From Montifringilla adamsi (taxonomy: Eukaryota > Chordata > Aves > Passeriformes > Passeridae): a DNA stretch of 64,000 bases. Shown one piece after another: positions 46,431-58,230 of the stretch (its first letter is position 1; the number at the start of each line of letters is the position of its first letter). The notes beneath the pieces are model-generated. The model searched no databases. It had not been told where the DNA came from and saw only the letters and a program-made list of their open reading frames with translations. The position numbers and the translations under genes were made by a program. The DNA is taken from contig JAGGNK010008226.1 in the NCBI GenBank assembly GCA_017590115.1, positions 7,386,900 to 7,450,899 of the forward strand, given 5' to 3'.

Positions 46431-46492
46431 CTGGGGGTTGGGTTGGAGGATCTCCAGAAGTCCCTTCCAGCCTTAACTATTCCTGATTCTGG
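46431..46492 (+). mobile_element. Second CR1 LINE 3' terminal scrap
   Basis: GGTTGGGTTGGAGGATCTCC, AGAAGTCCCTTCCAGCC, TTAACTATTCCTGATTC gives a separate CR1 terminus about 40 bp right of the previous one and in the same orientation. Two adjacent 3' ends mean two insertions or a local duplication. Confidence 0.8.
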
Positions 46493-48039
46493 CCCAGACA
46501 CAAATTACCAAATTAATAATTTTTATTCACAGCTGAAAATGGGCTTCAAAGCTGAAGATGGGAGCTGAGTTTTTTAGGAGAAACCCACATCTATTAAAAT
46601 TAGGAATTCTTCATTCCAGCAAGCTTTGCTTTTCATGAATATGAGCCTCTTAAACACAAAGATTGGATTGGTTTAATTTCTTTTAAAAAACATTTGGATG
46701 AGTTTTGAAATTCTGGGTCTTGCCCTGGCTTCAAATCCTAAAAGAGATTTTTCTGTCACTGTGACGAGACCTCAGTTTTCACTTTCAATGCATTGAATAT
46801 GATAATTTATGTATAATTACGTTATCAGGCACGGAGCAGAGGTGAATGTTGTTTTATCACTGCTAAGAGTATTATTGTGAAATTATCAATATCCTGGTTG
46901 TAACAACACCTGTCTTTAAATATCCAATCCTGAACTAACTCTGCCTTCTGGTACAATCAGAAACTATCAGATATATAAAATTATAGGGGTTTGATGACTT
47001 CAGTTGTCTTTGCTGTGAACAGATATTCCTTTTCTCCAGCTACTTGAATTATTTCTTCATATTTTCATATTTCTAAAATTAACTTATCTTCAGCCTGAGT
47101 GCTTCACTCCCAGCAGTGTGCAGGCCACAACTTTTGTTTGTGGGATGGCAAAATCCAAATAAATAAAGCTAAATAAAATAAACCTAAATAAATCCCCTGT
47201 CCCCAGACTTTGGGCACTCTGCCTCCACCCCAGCCGAGGTTCTCCTGCTCCTCCTCCTCCTCTCCCAGGCATCTGGTGCAGGTAAGGGAAGGAGCCTGCA
47301 CATATTGTTTCTGTTTGCAAAGGAAATACACCCTGCACTTTCCCCGAACATAAATTCAGCCAAAGTGGTATGGCATTAATCAGGTGCAGAATCTGGAAAA
47401 ATCATACCGAGACTTTGTGTCTTATATTAAAAGCAGCAACTTAGGGCTGGTTAGTTTGTTTATTGAAAATGTTTTATTAACACTGTACCTTGCAGAAAGG
47501 GAAGAACAGGACAAAATGAGATTATTTCTCCATCCACCCACCCCCCGGTCAGATTTTCTGCATAAACAATTTGGAGCATGAACTGTAAAAATAAACAGGT
47601 TGGTGCTGGATCCTGTAAGTCCCATAGATCCTGGGGAATGGCAAAACAGTGCTGGGTATTTCCAGACTTAGGAGGGTTCCTCACATAAATCTGAGTCAAA
47701 GATTAAACTCAAGCCTCCTGAAGCTCACCTGGCTTTCTCTGCAGGACTATGAAGCAGCACCTTGGCTTCTCTGTGTTTGGGTTTGGATCACAGGGAGTCA
47801 CAGGAGAAAATCCCACCTGGTCCAGCAGCATCCCAGCCCTGAGCAGAGCAGAGGCAGCCCCAAACACACACTCCTACAACATCCCTCATTTTTCCTGCAC
47901 TGATAATTGCCCATTAACATAATGCAAACTGAAACCCCTTTCCTAATGCCAGAGCCCCAGCACACGAAGCTTTCCTTGCTCCATTAAAAAGACAATTTTG
48001 CCCGTGCAGTAATGGAAAACGTCAGATTCAAAGAGGAAA
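46493..48039. other. Unique sequence, no gene seen
   Basis: The 46780-46990 part is AT-rich and possibly regulatory. A pyrimidine-rich run at about 47240-47268, ending CCCAG, precedes CAG/GTAAGG at 47279-47287, 13 nt later. No supported exon. Confidence 0.5.
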
Positions 48040-48300
48040 GTGGGTGCCTCTAAGTATTTCATATTTTACAGGGATATGTTTTAAATGAAATACTGCCTGA
48101 CAGATAAATTACTCTGGCTTTGCATACGGGCCTGGCTGATTTAGTGCTACCAGCAGTGCAGATGGTTGGCGACAACTTTGTAGGTGCTTAAACATCTTAG
48201 TACATGAGTGCAATTCTTGCACTAATGCAAACCACTTGTGGAATGACCCCTCCTATGTAATGTTTTCCATTGAGAGAACTGATTTGGACTTCCAGAGGAA
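48040..48300. promoter_or_regulatory. Candidate conserved non-coding element with a dyad
   Basis: This repeat-free, low-CpG sequence contains a perfect GTGCAA/TTGCAC dyad with a TTC spacer (48208-48222), resembling a C/EBP-type palindrome, followed by ATGCAAA. There is no open frame of note. Evidence is compositional. Confidence 0.28.
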
Positions 48301-50732
48301 AAAAAAAAAAAGTAATATACAAATTACTCCAGGTAACCCAGAGCCTTTAAAAAGAAAAGAAATGCAATTATATCTGCTCTCGGCAACCACAGTTTAATGA
48401 AAACAGAAGTCTGAAATGGTCTTTCTAAGTTTCAGACTTACAACAGGTCCCTACTTATTAGCAGAGCAGTTGTACCAGCAATTTGTTTTTGTAATTATGT
48501 TCTTTGTGGTCTGCACAGTTTTCAAATAGTGATGCTAAAAGGACAGCTGGAAATACTGCGAGTTGCTTACCTAATCCCCAGTGAGAATAAAAATAGATAA
48601 CAGTAAATGAGACTGTGTGGGGGGAGCTAAATTAACAGGCAAAGCTGAGGGGTTTTTTTAAAGACACAGTATACTTCAATGTATGCATTGAAAGATGGAG
48701 ATGAAATGTATTAAATATCAGTAGGAATACTCGGCCCTTTGATGACTTGAATGAGGAGCAGAGCTCATTCCCTGGCTTGAAACACCCCGCTCTTGTACAG
48801 AGCAAATAATGAGCTTGACCACAAAATGCTGATATTTCCCGTGGAAAAGGGAACGCCGAGGAAAAGGGTTGGTAACGGAGCAGCGCTGGTCCTCCTTCCT
48901 AAGCTTGTGTTTATTCTTCAAAGAAGCTCCCAGATTCCTGTTTGAACGGGAATTTGACTGGGCTTCAAAGGTGGTCAGTCCTGAAGCAGCAGAGTTTTCC
49001 CCGGCACCGGGGAGCGATGCTCGCATCCTGCCTGGAGAAGGGGAGGCTGCCTCCCACGGGAGACCTGCAAGTGCTCCTTTCTAAAGAAACTCAGCCAACT
49101 TGAGAAAATCTGCAAACACATAAGCTCCAGAGTGAGGCTTGCATGACCACACAACCAGGCACTGCTGGGGTGTCCTTCCTTTGGTTTTCCGAGCACAACC
49201 TCCCTGGTTTCCCTTTAATTTGTCAGGATGGCGTTGGCACTTGCCGTCAGTATTTAAATCTCTTCAAAGCTTCCCTGTTGAAGGACTGAGGCCACCTGTA
49301 GCTGCACACTGTGGATGCACCTTCCCTCCACGAATCAAGGGCCACCAAGGCTTTGAAATTTGAGATGAACAAGGATTTTTACCTGGATTTGCGTAGCTAA
49401 CAAGCGAGCCAGGCTACTGGCGGGTATCAATCAGCATTTCATTATGCCATTTTGCATTAGCCGAGGATGTGACCTGCACTATTCCCTCCTGCAAAGCAAC
49501 AGCTCGGAGCTGTCATTTCCTTGAAGCTGTAAAGGTAAAGGCCTGATGGAGCAGGGAGCTGACATTTGCTCGGGGAAGCTCGCAGGAGCAGCGGGCAGCT
49601 CCCAGCCCCGTGCCTGCCATGGAAAAGCCAACCCTCAGCACTCGAGAGTTTCTCTTCCTGACATCCCATTTCTTCTTGCAGATTCCTCCCAGGTCTGGGA
49701 GGGAAGGGCTGGGCTGCACGAAATCCAAATGCACAGAGCAGAGCCAAGAGGAAATTCGTGTTTTACCAAAGCCAGGAGCCAAGCGAGCTCCCTGCGGGTG
49801 CTGGGCTGCAGCCGGGTGCGGTGGGGTTGTGTGAGGAGAACCTGGGCTCACACACATCCAGGGGCTGCTGTGCTGGGGGTCCTGATCCAGAACAAACTGA
49901 AATCAAAGGAAAGGCTGACCTTGGATTCAGGAAGTCCCTGAAACAACGCCGTTAAGTGAATTATTTTCTGAATGTGTCCAAACGATTGGTGAGTGGTTGC
50001 CTTGGGATGCGATTCCTTGGAATTGTTCAGTGGCTCTCTGCAGTTCCAGGTATTTTGAGAAGCACCAGCAGGACTTACCTGTGGTTTTATACCCCCAGGT
50101 TCCTCTAACTGAATTAATCCATTCCCCCTGATCCTGACAGTTAATGAATTGTCTGCTACAATAAATAAAATCCCTCCACATCCCTAGAGGTGGGGAGGGG
50201 AACGTTTGCTCCTGGGCTGTAAAATTTGGCTGTGTGGGAAGGGGGTTTTCTGTGGGTCTTTTTTTATATTGAGTGAGCCAATATAAAGTGTGGTGTATTT
50301 TCCTTAAGGACTTGGTCTCTGTATCCCAGGCCAGGTAAGAACAGAACAAGAGGGAAGTCACTTGGTTTTGTGCCTGGAGTGAGGCTTAAGCTGTTCAGGG
50401 CCAGAATAAACATGAAGCAAATGAAAAAAAATGCAAGAGGAGAGAGGTGCTGTGGTTTAGCAATGAGCAGAGCTTGGAAGAGGAGGCTCAGTTGCCTCCC
50501 CCTGGGAATGCCTGGGCTGCCATTCCTGCTGGCATTGCCCATCTTCCCCGCTCCAGGCAGAGCTGGAGCCTCAGCCAATTTTCTTGTATTCCAGGGATGC
50601 TCCATCACAGGCTGTTTCCAGCTCCATCCTGCTGCACTTTGCTGGGAGTAGCTGAGTGTTTCTGATCACCTCCACAAACCTGGAGCTGTTCCACCTCCTG
50701 GTCTGGCTCCAGGTGGCAGGATGAGGTTTCAG
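48301..50732. other. Unique sequence, no gene seen
   Basis: An A-run opens it near 48300. The 49500-49940 part is GC-richer, with several overlapping frames of 65-131 codons. A good acceptor-like tract (CCCATTTCTTCTTGCAG, ending at 49681) enters one of them, but the peptide is not recognised and no convincing donor follows. Confidence 0.45.
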
Positions 50733-50945
50733 AGAATTACAGAATCACAGACTGGCTTGGCTTGGAAAGGATCTTTAAGGAGAGGATCTCATCTCATTCC
50801 ACCCCAACAGCAGGGACAACTTCCACTAGCCCAGGCTGCCACAAGCCCCATCCAGCCTGGTCTTTAATACTCCCAGGGATGGGACATCCACAGCTTCTCT
50901 GGCAGTGTGTTCCAAAACCTCTTCCATGGCTTCTCTGGGGAACCA
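50733..50945 (-). mobile_element. CR1 LINE 3' end
   Basis: AGAATTACAGAATCACAGAC, TGGCTTGGCTTGGAAAGGA, CCCCATCCAGCCTGGTCTTT, CTCCCAGGGATGGGACATCC and ACAGCTTCTCTGGCAGTGTG follow antisense CR1 over about 210 bp. Moderately diverged. Confidence 0.93.
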
Positions 50946-51880
50946 TGTAAATCACTTTTAAACTGTACTTTGTTGTGACCTTTTCCAACCCTGAGCTTTT
51001 TTGCACTCTCAAAAAGATCACAGACTAAACATAAATAGAAATCTTAAAATTAGCCAAAAAACCAAAAATTAGTAAACCTAAAATTCCAGTATTGATAGTC
51101 TTGAAAACTGATTGATGAGATGAAATTTCAATCACACACGTTATACCAAGAGGTATATGCAAAACTATAGATTATGCACAGTGATATAAAATCCCCCAAA
51201 GGCAGATTTATCCTGGGTATTTAGTCCGCAGAGATGAGCTATTAAGACCATTTCAGGGGAAAAAAAAAGAAAGCAAAACCACATCCTTTTCTTTCCTCTG
51301 CAATGGCATCAGCAGAACAGCCCAGTCAGAGAGGGTGGTAGCTCCAGAAGAGAGGCAATCTGGCTGTTCAAAGTGAAAAGGATTTTCAGGATTACAGACT
51401 GATTTCTCATTTCCTCTTCGTTTGCAGCTCCCCCACAAAAGGGAGATGGGCAACAGAAGGGGCTTCTCCCTCCCTCTGGTTAAGAAACTGAAGTGCAACA
51501 ACTACAAACCCAAAAAACCTTCACTTGGACACCAGCATAATATTCAGGAAAACCCTTTTACTGGCAGGAAACTTTAAATTTTAACCATATTTCTTATTTC
51601 TCTGCTGAAGCCTCCAGGCCATGATGCTGTGAATTCACGAAACAAAACCTGAAATCACAGGCCCACAACAAAGTAAAGAGATGGGGATCTGCTAACACGT
51701 TACTGTGGCACAAAGCACATCCTCTCAGCTGCTGCCAGGTAGCCTCGGGATGCTTCTGAAGTCCTTCAGTGGCTCCAAATTTGGGGAAATGCCTTCCTAG
51801 ACTGCTCAGAGTACAGGCTGGAATTTGTAGGGAAATGCAGACTCCGGCTCAGGTGTGATCCCCATCCACACAAGGTTATC
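50946..51880. other. Unique sequence, no gene seen
   Basis: AT-rich on the left; nothing recognised. Confidence 0.6.
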
Positions 51881-52096
51881 CCAGAAGCACTGAATGTCCT
51901 GAGCTGGAAGGGACCCACAGGGATCACCCAGTCCAGCTCATGGCTCTGCACAGAACCACTCCAAAAATACCTCTGTGTGCTTGAAAGCGCATTCCTTGAA
52001 GTCTGGCAGGGTTTATGTCATGACCACTGCCCTGGAGAGGCTGTTCAGTGCCTGACCTTCCTCTGCGGGAAGAGCCTTTTCCTAATCTTTGACCTA
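51881..52096 (-). mobile_element. CR1 LINE 3' region abutting an AT microsatellite
   Basis: AATGTCCTGAGCTGGAAGGG, ACCCACAGGGATCACCCAGT, CATGACCACTGCCCTGGAGA, GGGAAGAGCCTTTTCCTAAT and CTTTGACCTAA follow the same subfamily as the copy at 40192. The 5'-truncated end passes straight into a TA repeat. Confidence 0.92.
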
Positions 52097-52200
52097 ATAT
52101 ATGTGTATATATATATATATATATCTATATATATATATAGATATATATCTGTGTGTGAATATATATATGTGTATATATGTATATATACACATATATAAAT
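52097..52200. repeat. Compound (TA)n/(TG)n microsatellite with palindromes
   Basis: Runs of TA with interspersed TATATGTG, TATCTATA and TATACACATA units form several self-complementary segments able to fold into hairpins. Expected to be highly length-variable. Confidence 0.93.
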
Positions 52201-52239
52201 CCTTTTTAAAATGTTGAGAAGGAGCATTTTGCATGGCTG
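52201..52239. other. Short spacer
   Basis: A 39 bp AT-to-GC transition between the microsatellite and the GC-rich block. Confidence 0.6.
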
Positions 52240-52733
52240 AGCTGTGGGGTGAGCCCGGGGGGGCTGAGCACCCCCCACCCCCTGCCTGGATCAGATCCTG
52301 TAGTGCCAGAGAGCCGGACCCATGACCAGGCTGTGCTCAGCATCCCTCCCTGTAAATCCCCTGGGTGCCCGCAATCCCCGAGCCGGGGCTGCCACCCCGA
52401 CCCAATTAAAGAGCTCAGATTTACAAGGAGGATCAAGCCGCAGCATCCCCCGGGGCAGCGCCTGCTGCCACCTTGGGAAGAGCTTGGGGACAGGGACCAG
52501 CTCTGCAGCGGGATGCGGGGAGGGCTCGCTGCTTTTCCCAGCACAAGGAATGTGCGGTTCTCCCCAACACAGCCGAGCTGGCGAGCGTGGTGCTGCTGCC
52601 TGTGCCAGCCCTGCGGGGCTGTGCCCGCTCCCGATCCATCTGCAGATGCAGCCCGTGCCAGCAGCTGGGCAGGGTGGGCCATTAAAGTCCACAGCATAAT
52701 TAAAAAAAAAAAATAATAAAAAAAAGAAGATAA
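52240..52733 (+). other. GC-rich, CpG-enriched block ending in ATTAAA and an A-rich tail
   Basis: About 440 bp are much richer in G+C than their surroundings, with at least 19 CpGs counted by eye. A G6/C6 hairpin lies near 52257-52276. The block closes with ATTAAA at 52681-52686 and, about 15 nt later, a long A-rich run (about 52703-52733). This is the layout of a polyadenylated 3' end, either a genuine terminal exon or a retroposed transcript. Frames are open on both strands, but that is expected of GC-rich DNA and no product is recognised. A CpG islet beside a chance A-run is the alternative. Confidence 0.35.
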
Positions 52734-55082
52734 AATTCATGTTTTTCCTTGCTACTTGGATTTTTTCCCTCTTCTGTTTAAAATTCCCTGGTGGGTTTAA
52801 TCAAACTCATGAGGTTAGTCAATTTAAGGATTTTCTGGGGAGAGGGAAAACGATGAATTTTAAAATTATTTTAGATTTTTTTTTAATTTTTTTTTTTTTT
52901 TTGGCTTTTAAAACCAAAGGGAAATAATGGCAGCTTTGCCAAACAGGTTTTCCCAAGTTCTCATAGCTCTACATTATGTGGCTCTGTGACTGGAGCAGGC
53001 TCCAAGCCTGACTTCCAAACGACCTGGAAAGGGTCCTAAACCAATGTGGCTGCAGGCAAGTGAGAGCTCAGCTCAGTGGATGCTGCAGTGCTGGAGGAGA
53101 CAGACAGGAATCCCAAATTGGGAAATCTGCCTCACCTCCAAAAGGCAGAAAAACTCACAGACTCCAGGCTTGTAGTTTTAAAGGTATTTAGTGACGTTTT
53201 CCTGGAGATGTCTGGGTAAAGCTCAGCTTAAAGCTCTTTCACCCAAAAAAAAAAAAAAGGAAATAAAAAAATAAAAAAGTGAAGTTATTCTATCATCTTG
53301 TTATCTCTGTGGGAGAAAAAAAAAAAAGTGGTAAATACATGACAACAATTGCTTTTTACCTTTCCATCACTCCAAATATTGAATCTCGCCCTGGCTGAGT
53401 CCCAGATGGTGAAGCATTTAACTTCATTTCCTAACCTCTTTTGGGGCTCCGTTTAATTTATTAAGAGGTTGCTCTCAGGACAGATCACGCGACACGTAAG
53501 TGTAAATTGAACCTGGTGTATCTGTGATTTACTAACTGGGTGACTCGGGAGCTCCGGGGTGGTGGTTCTGCAGCGCAGGAGCTGCGGGCGTCTGCTGGAT
53601 GCTGAGGAGAGGGCAGGGAGACAGTCCCAAACCTTCAGGATTTCCTTGCCCACGATGGTGTCACATCTTAGGGCTTCTTGCTGCCTCTCCTCTGGGCTGT
53701 GCAAGCAGCCAGCTCAGGTTTCAGCTCCTTCCCCAGCCTCAGCCCTGGCCTGGAAGGGAATGTCTTGGTCATCACTCTGATGAGCACCTTCAGCTCCTCC
53801 ACATCCAGGCCAAGATGTATTCCCACTTTTTCTTCTCCCGTTGCAGGAATTCACCATCTTTCCTGGCCCCACTGCTGCCTGTTGAGCTGAGTGTGTACTA
53901 GAGCTGGAACCATCAACAAATCCTTGTTTTCCAGACATTTAGGTGTTGTTTAGGTGTTGCTCCATCCAGGGCACTGCACCATCCCCTGCTGCTGTCCCAC
54001 CACCTGCTCCTCATGGTCATGACACCACCAGCCACACTTGTGGTCACCCTGCTACTTCCAAAATCCAGGGATTACCACCTGGATAATGCACTCCATGGGC
54101 ATTCCTTCAAGGAGTGACCACCAAGCCAGCACTGGTGTAGGAGCATCACCTCCCCTTCACTGCAGGGGCTGTGCCCAGCAGAGCTCTGGGATAAAGCCTT
54201 CCAAGAGGAGACTGGGAACCTCCAGGCTGCTTCCCAGGTGAAGGAAGAGTGACCAATGACCTCACTGCAAGTGACAAGAGCGGGATGTGTGCCAGGGAGA
54301 GCTGGTGGAGGCGATGGAGCTGCTTTCTGCTCGGCCGCTGTTTTATTGTAGCTTTTGGAACGCGCCGGGGCTGCGGTTATTAATTTATTATTATGTGAAT
54401 TCCAGCTGTTGAAATCCCGTGTTTTACCCCTGACCAGCAAAAACAACCACTCTCTGAGACTGAGAGTGAGTGGATTTTGGAGCATCCACCCAAGCTGGTG
54501 GCGTTGGCCAACGGGGGCTCAGGACGATGCCCAGGGCACGGGGAAGGCGATTTGGAATTTGGCAGAGCACGGGGCTGGATCTCCACAGCTGGGGGGAGCT
54601 GAAGAGCTGCTGAAAAGGGCTTTGGATTGCACAAACCTCCTCCGAGGCAGGGCAGGGGCTGTGTTGGGGAAGGGGAGTGCAGAGACCCGGCCATATGTTT
54701 GAGGCCAGTCATTATAAATTACCCCCGCTCCTGCCTCACTGTCCAAGGCGAGGCGAGCGTGTTTTATTGGGAACAGAGACAAACCATGCTCTCGGCTCCG
54801 TGGGATGGGTTGGCTTGTGAGGTCTTCCCAGCATCTCCCGCAGGTAAACCCAATTCTCCCACCCTCCAGCAGCACCTTGATCTGGCATTTTGCAAGCCGG
54901 CCCAGTTGGTTTTCCCTGTCCACTGCTGATACTCGATGTTTAAACCAATTACACAGACATTTAAGTCTCTTTCACATGCCAGCACATGGCCCTTGTAAGC
55001 CTTCAGGGTTGGGGGCAAGCAGGGGGGGTGTTGGCTTTTGCGAGCAGTGCGTACATTAATTCCAACCTAAAGAGCTGCAGTA
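52734..55082. other. Unique sequence, no gene seen
   Basis: It includes a T-run near 52885-52901 and A-runs near 53247-53260 and 53317-53328. The 53540-54720 part is moderately GC-rich, with overlapping frames of 70-137 codons on both strands and no recognised domains. No CR1 is recognised here. Confidence 0.5.
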
Positions 55083-55300
55083 AATCACTTAATGCCTGAA
55101 TCAAGTCAGTTGTTGTTGTTTTGGTGAATTGGGACCATATTGGGGACTATAATAACCTAATAATGGACAGTGCAGGCATAGACCACACTGTAATGTATAT
55201 TGTAGGGAATATGGTAATAGTCTGAAATGGCAATTCTCCTAAATAAATAGCACATCAACTTACTTAAACCTAATCATAAATGGGACAAATTGGACCCATG
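55083..55300. promoter_or_regulatory. Candidate conserved non-coding element
   Basis: This repeat-free, CpG-poor sequence carries TCACTTAATG, TAATAACCTAATAATGG, an ACACTGTAATGT stretch and CTAATCATAAAT-like cores. No coding potential. The suggestion rests on motif content only. Confidence 0.25.
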
Positions 55301-57699
55301 TGCAAACAGAAACCTGAGCAGAACACAGGAGTTAAAGAAGCCATTGTTTCCCAGCCTGACCCTGGGCAGAGAAAGCCTGTGTCAGGTTACATCTGTTAAA
55401 ATGATTCTAATGCCAGCCCAGTATTTTAATTATAAATATATAAAACATTTAATAAGAAGACATTCTGGGCTTTCTAAGCCTTTAAAAACTGGATGTGGGC
55501 GGGGTGGGTAGAATGGTATTCCATGTGCCCCAGACAGAGTGCCAGCGTATAATGATTGAATGTTTTCCTGTAATAAATTGAAAAAATCTGGTTTGTAAGA
55601 ATGGATCCAAATCACTTGGCATTAGAAAGGTAATTTGTTACCTAGCTTCCTCTTGGAAACGGAGTGCTTCCAAGTTTGCTGGAACTTAGTTTCTAGGGAC
55701 TGTGATGTCCAAAAAGAAAGAAAGAGCAACCAGGATGCTCAGGGCTCTGATGTTAAAACACACACGCTGTTTTTTCTGCCTCTCTTTTTTTTTTCTTCAC
55801 AGTTTTCCAGTCCTCCCTCTCATGGCTCCAAACACAAGATTCAGCAGCCAAAAAAAGAGGGAAAAAAAAAAAAAAGAGGTTACTCAGGACAAAAGCCAGA
55901 TCTATAGCCACCTTCTTTGTACCTTTCCAAATCTCAAGCCTGCTTAATTATGATTAATTGCCACATGGATAATCAGATACAGTTTCAAAAGGTTGGAGAT
56001 GACAGTCCAAGGACACCAGGGAAGAAGGAAGGTTTGCCTTTGTTACAAGCAAAAAAGAAGAAAAAAAATATATATATACCAGGTCCCTTCCTCTGCCCAT
56101 AACCTTTTCTTATTTTAACAATTCCAAACGGAATTAATACCATCAGTATATTGTTCCTGCTCCTGGGAATTGAACTTCAACTGTACAATTTCTGCAGCTG
56201 TCAGTTTTTGCAGCCCTCCTGTCAATAACGCAATGTTGGGGTGCCCTTCTTCTTGAATGAAAGCAGTTTCAAGTTTCTGCTTTATGTCTGTGCTTTCTGG
56301 GTGGTGTGACATGATGAGAAAGTATAAAAAATAATAACAGCAGTTAAAAAGCTTCCACTCTTGACTTAACTGGATCAAATGTAATAGACTACAGTCTTTT
56401 CTCCTGATTTCCTTTGCTTGTTTTAGAAAACACTGTGAAAAGTGCAGGAGATTTTGTCTTGCCAGCTCTTTCCTCCATTTAAAATCCCTTTGGCTAAGTC
56501 AAGGATCACAGTATGTCATTTCCAGCCTAACAGAAGTGCTGGGCCTTGTTCAGCTCCTATTACTAGGAGGCAAATCCCTAGGTTGCAGGCGCCAGTGTTT
56601 CTGCGTTTGGCTCCATTCCCAGTATTGTTTCCTTCATTACATTCCAGAGTGCCTCTCAGCCAGTTAATGTTTGCACTGGGAGGTCCAAATATCCAGCAAT
56701 CAGCACTGAACTTTTCTCTTTTTGTTGAGAATTGCAGGTTTCAAATGCAATCACTGGCTTTAAAGAAAAACTTACAGGTGAACACAACAGCACTAATTTC
56801 CATTTTATTCACTAACAGTTATATTTTCGGCAGTTTCTCCACATGCACTCGTAAAATGCCTTCAGAAGATGTCTGGCTTTTTCAGACCTTGTGCAGGCTG
56901 GAGTTGTTTAGGAATTTTGGGGTGAGGACTGCCCTCTGCACATCTCTTCCACCCTATCAGCACAGCCCCCATGCTCCAGCATTAATGCTGGAAATTCCTC
57001 CTAATAATAAAAATACACCCTTACTTGTATTTCAAACATACAGAAATCTATTTTAGTGGCTGAGGAAAGTGGATGCAATATTTTAGGTGGTGTGAAGGGT
57101 CAATGTCAGGCTCAGCCCTGTGAGGTTTGGTTTCTAAATTACTTTTGGTATCATTTTATTTTCTCTTGGTGTCATTTAATTGATAGAGCAAGGACTGCTT
57201 GCAGCCTTTTGTGCTGTTTTAAACACTGGGAGGCACAGAGAGTATTCATAGTTGTTTTTTTCCTATGAATATTGAATATTTTCCCATGTGTCTGATCATG
57301 GGTGGCTCCATGAGCTGCTCCCAGGATGGATGGACACCCCTGAGAGCAGCACGCTGGATTCTCCTGCCACCTAAAACTCCTGTAAACAGCAGCAAAACTT
57401 CCTGTAAATGACAGAGGAAAATATCTTTATTTTCAGAAGCTGTGCCAGGCTGCACCTCAGGCAATTTGAACTGTACTATAGGAACACTGTCAATAAGACA
57501 GCCCTGTATAGTTTCCTTTCTACAGGTTTACTCTTAAGTTACAAGAACCAACCACAGGTCGTCGGCTCGATTACACAATTAAATAAGTCCATGATATTTC
57601 CTCGTGGGAAAATGAAAAAAAAAAAAAAGGGAAAAAAAAAAAAAAAGGCCAGGTTGGGAAATCCTCAGTGTTTTCCATAAAGCCTCCAGCTATGCTTCC
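55301..57699. other. Unique sequence, no gene seen
   Basis: The plus strand has a 204-codon frame (56442-57056) without recognised domains, promoter or splice context, so it is not called as a gene. A-runs occur near 55861-55875 and 57613-57647, and a short TATATATA run near 56070. Confidence 0.45.
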
Positions 57700-58230
57700 A
57701 CCCCTGATCATATGTCATATGGATGGTGTCACCGTGTCCTAAGGGTGCTCGCTCGCAGCGATGAGATCGGATTCAGGGAAGTGGATATGCTCAGGGAGAA
57801 TACTAATGCTAACTCAGCCTAAATAACAACACTGCCAAAGGAGGCAAGCAAGAGATGAAATACAGCGGATTTCAGGAGGCAACAAGCTCTCATTTATTAA
57901 GATCACAGGCATTTTACAGGTTACAAATCATAAAGCAGAAATAACTTCATAATATACAGGTCAGGAATGTGCCTGGGATATTGAGGAACTATTTCCTTGG
58001 CAATAATCTGCCAGAGATAGTCAGGAGCGTGCGTTTTCTGGCACAACAAATCACTGCTGATTAATTTTGTCTGCCTTTGTCTCAGAGAAGCGACGAGACA
58101 CTCCAGAGTGTGTTTTGTACTTACTCCACTTCCGTGCTATTCTTCCTCGCCGCATAATTTTTTGCAAGATAGGCCAAACACAATACTCTTTGTTTTACCC
58201 CTTTGACATCATTTTTGCCTGAGCACAGCC
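57700..58230. promoter_or_regulatory. Candidate conserved non-coding block
   Basis: Repeat-free sequence with balanced composition and words such as GCTGATTAATTTTGTC, CCTTTGTCTCAG and TTTTGCAAGATAGG. No coding support. It has a few more CpGs than its neighbours (GCGACGAGAC near 58089, CGCCGCATAA near 58149). Confidence 0.22.

Noticed and set aside
52249..52740. Several overlapping 125-163 codon frames on both strands
   Set aside because: High G+C lowers stop frequency on both strands, so the frames themselves are not evidence of coding. The block is reported for its 3'-end-like structure instead.
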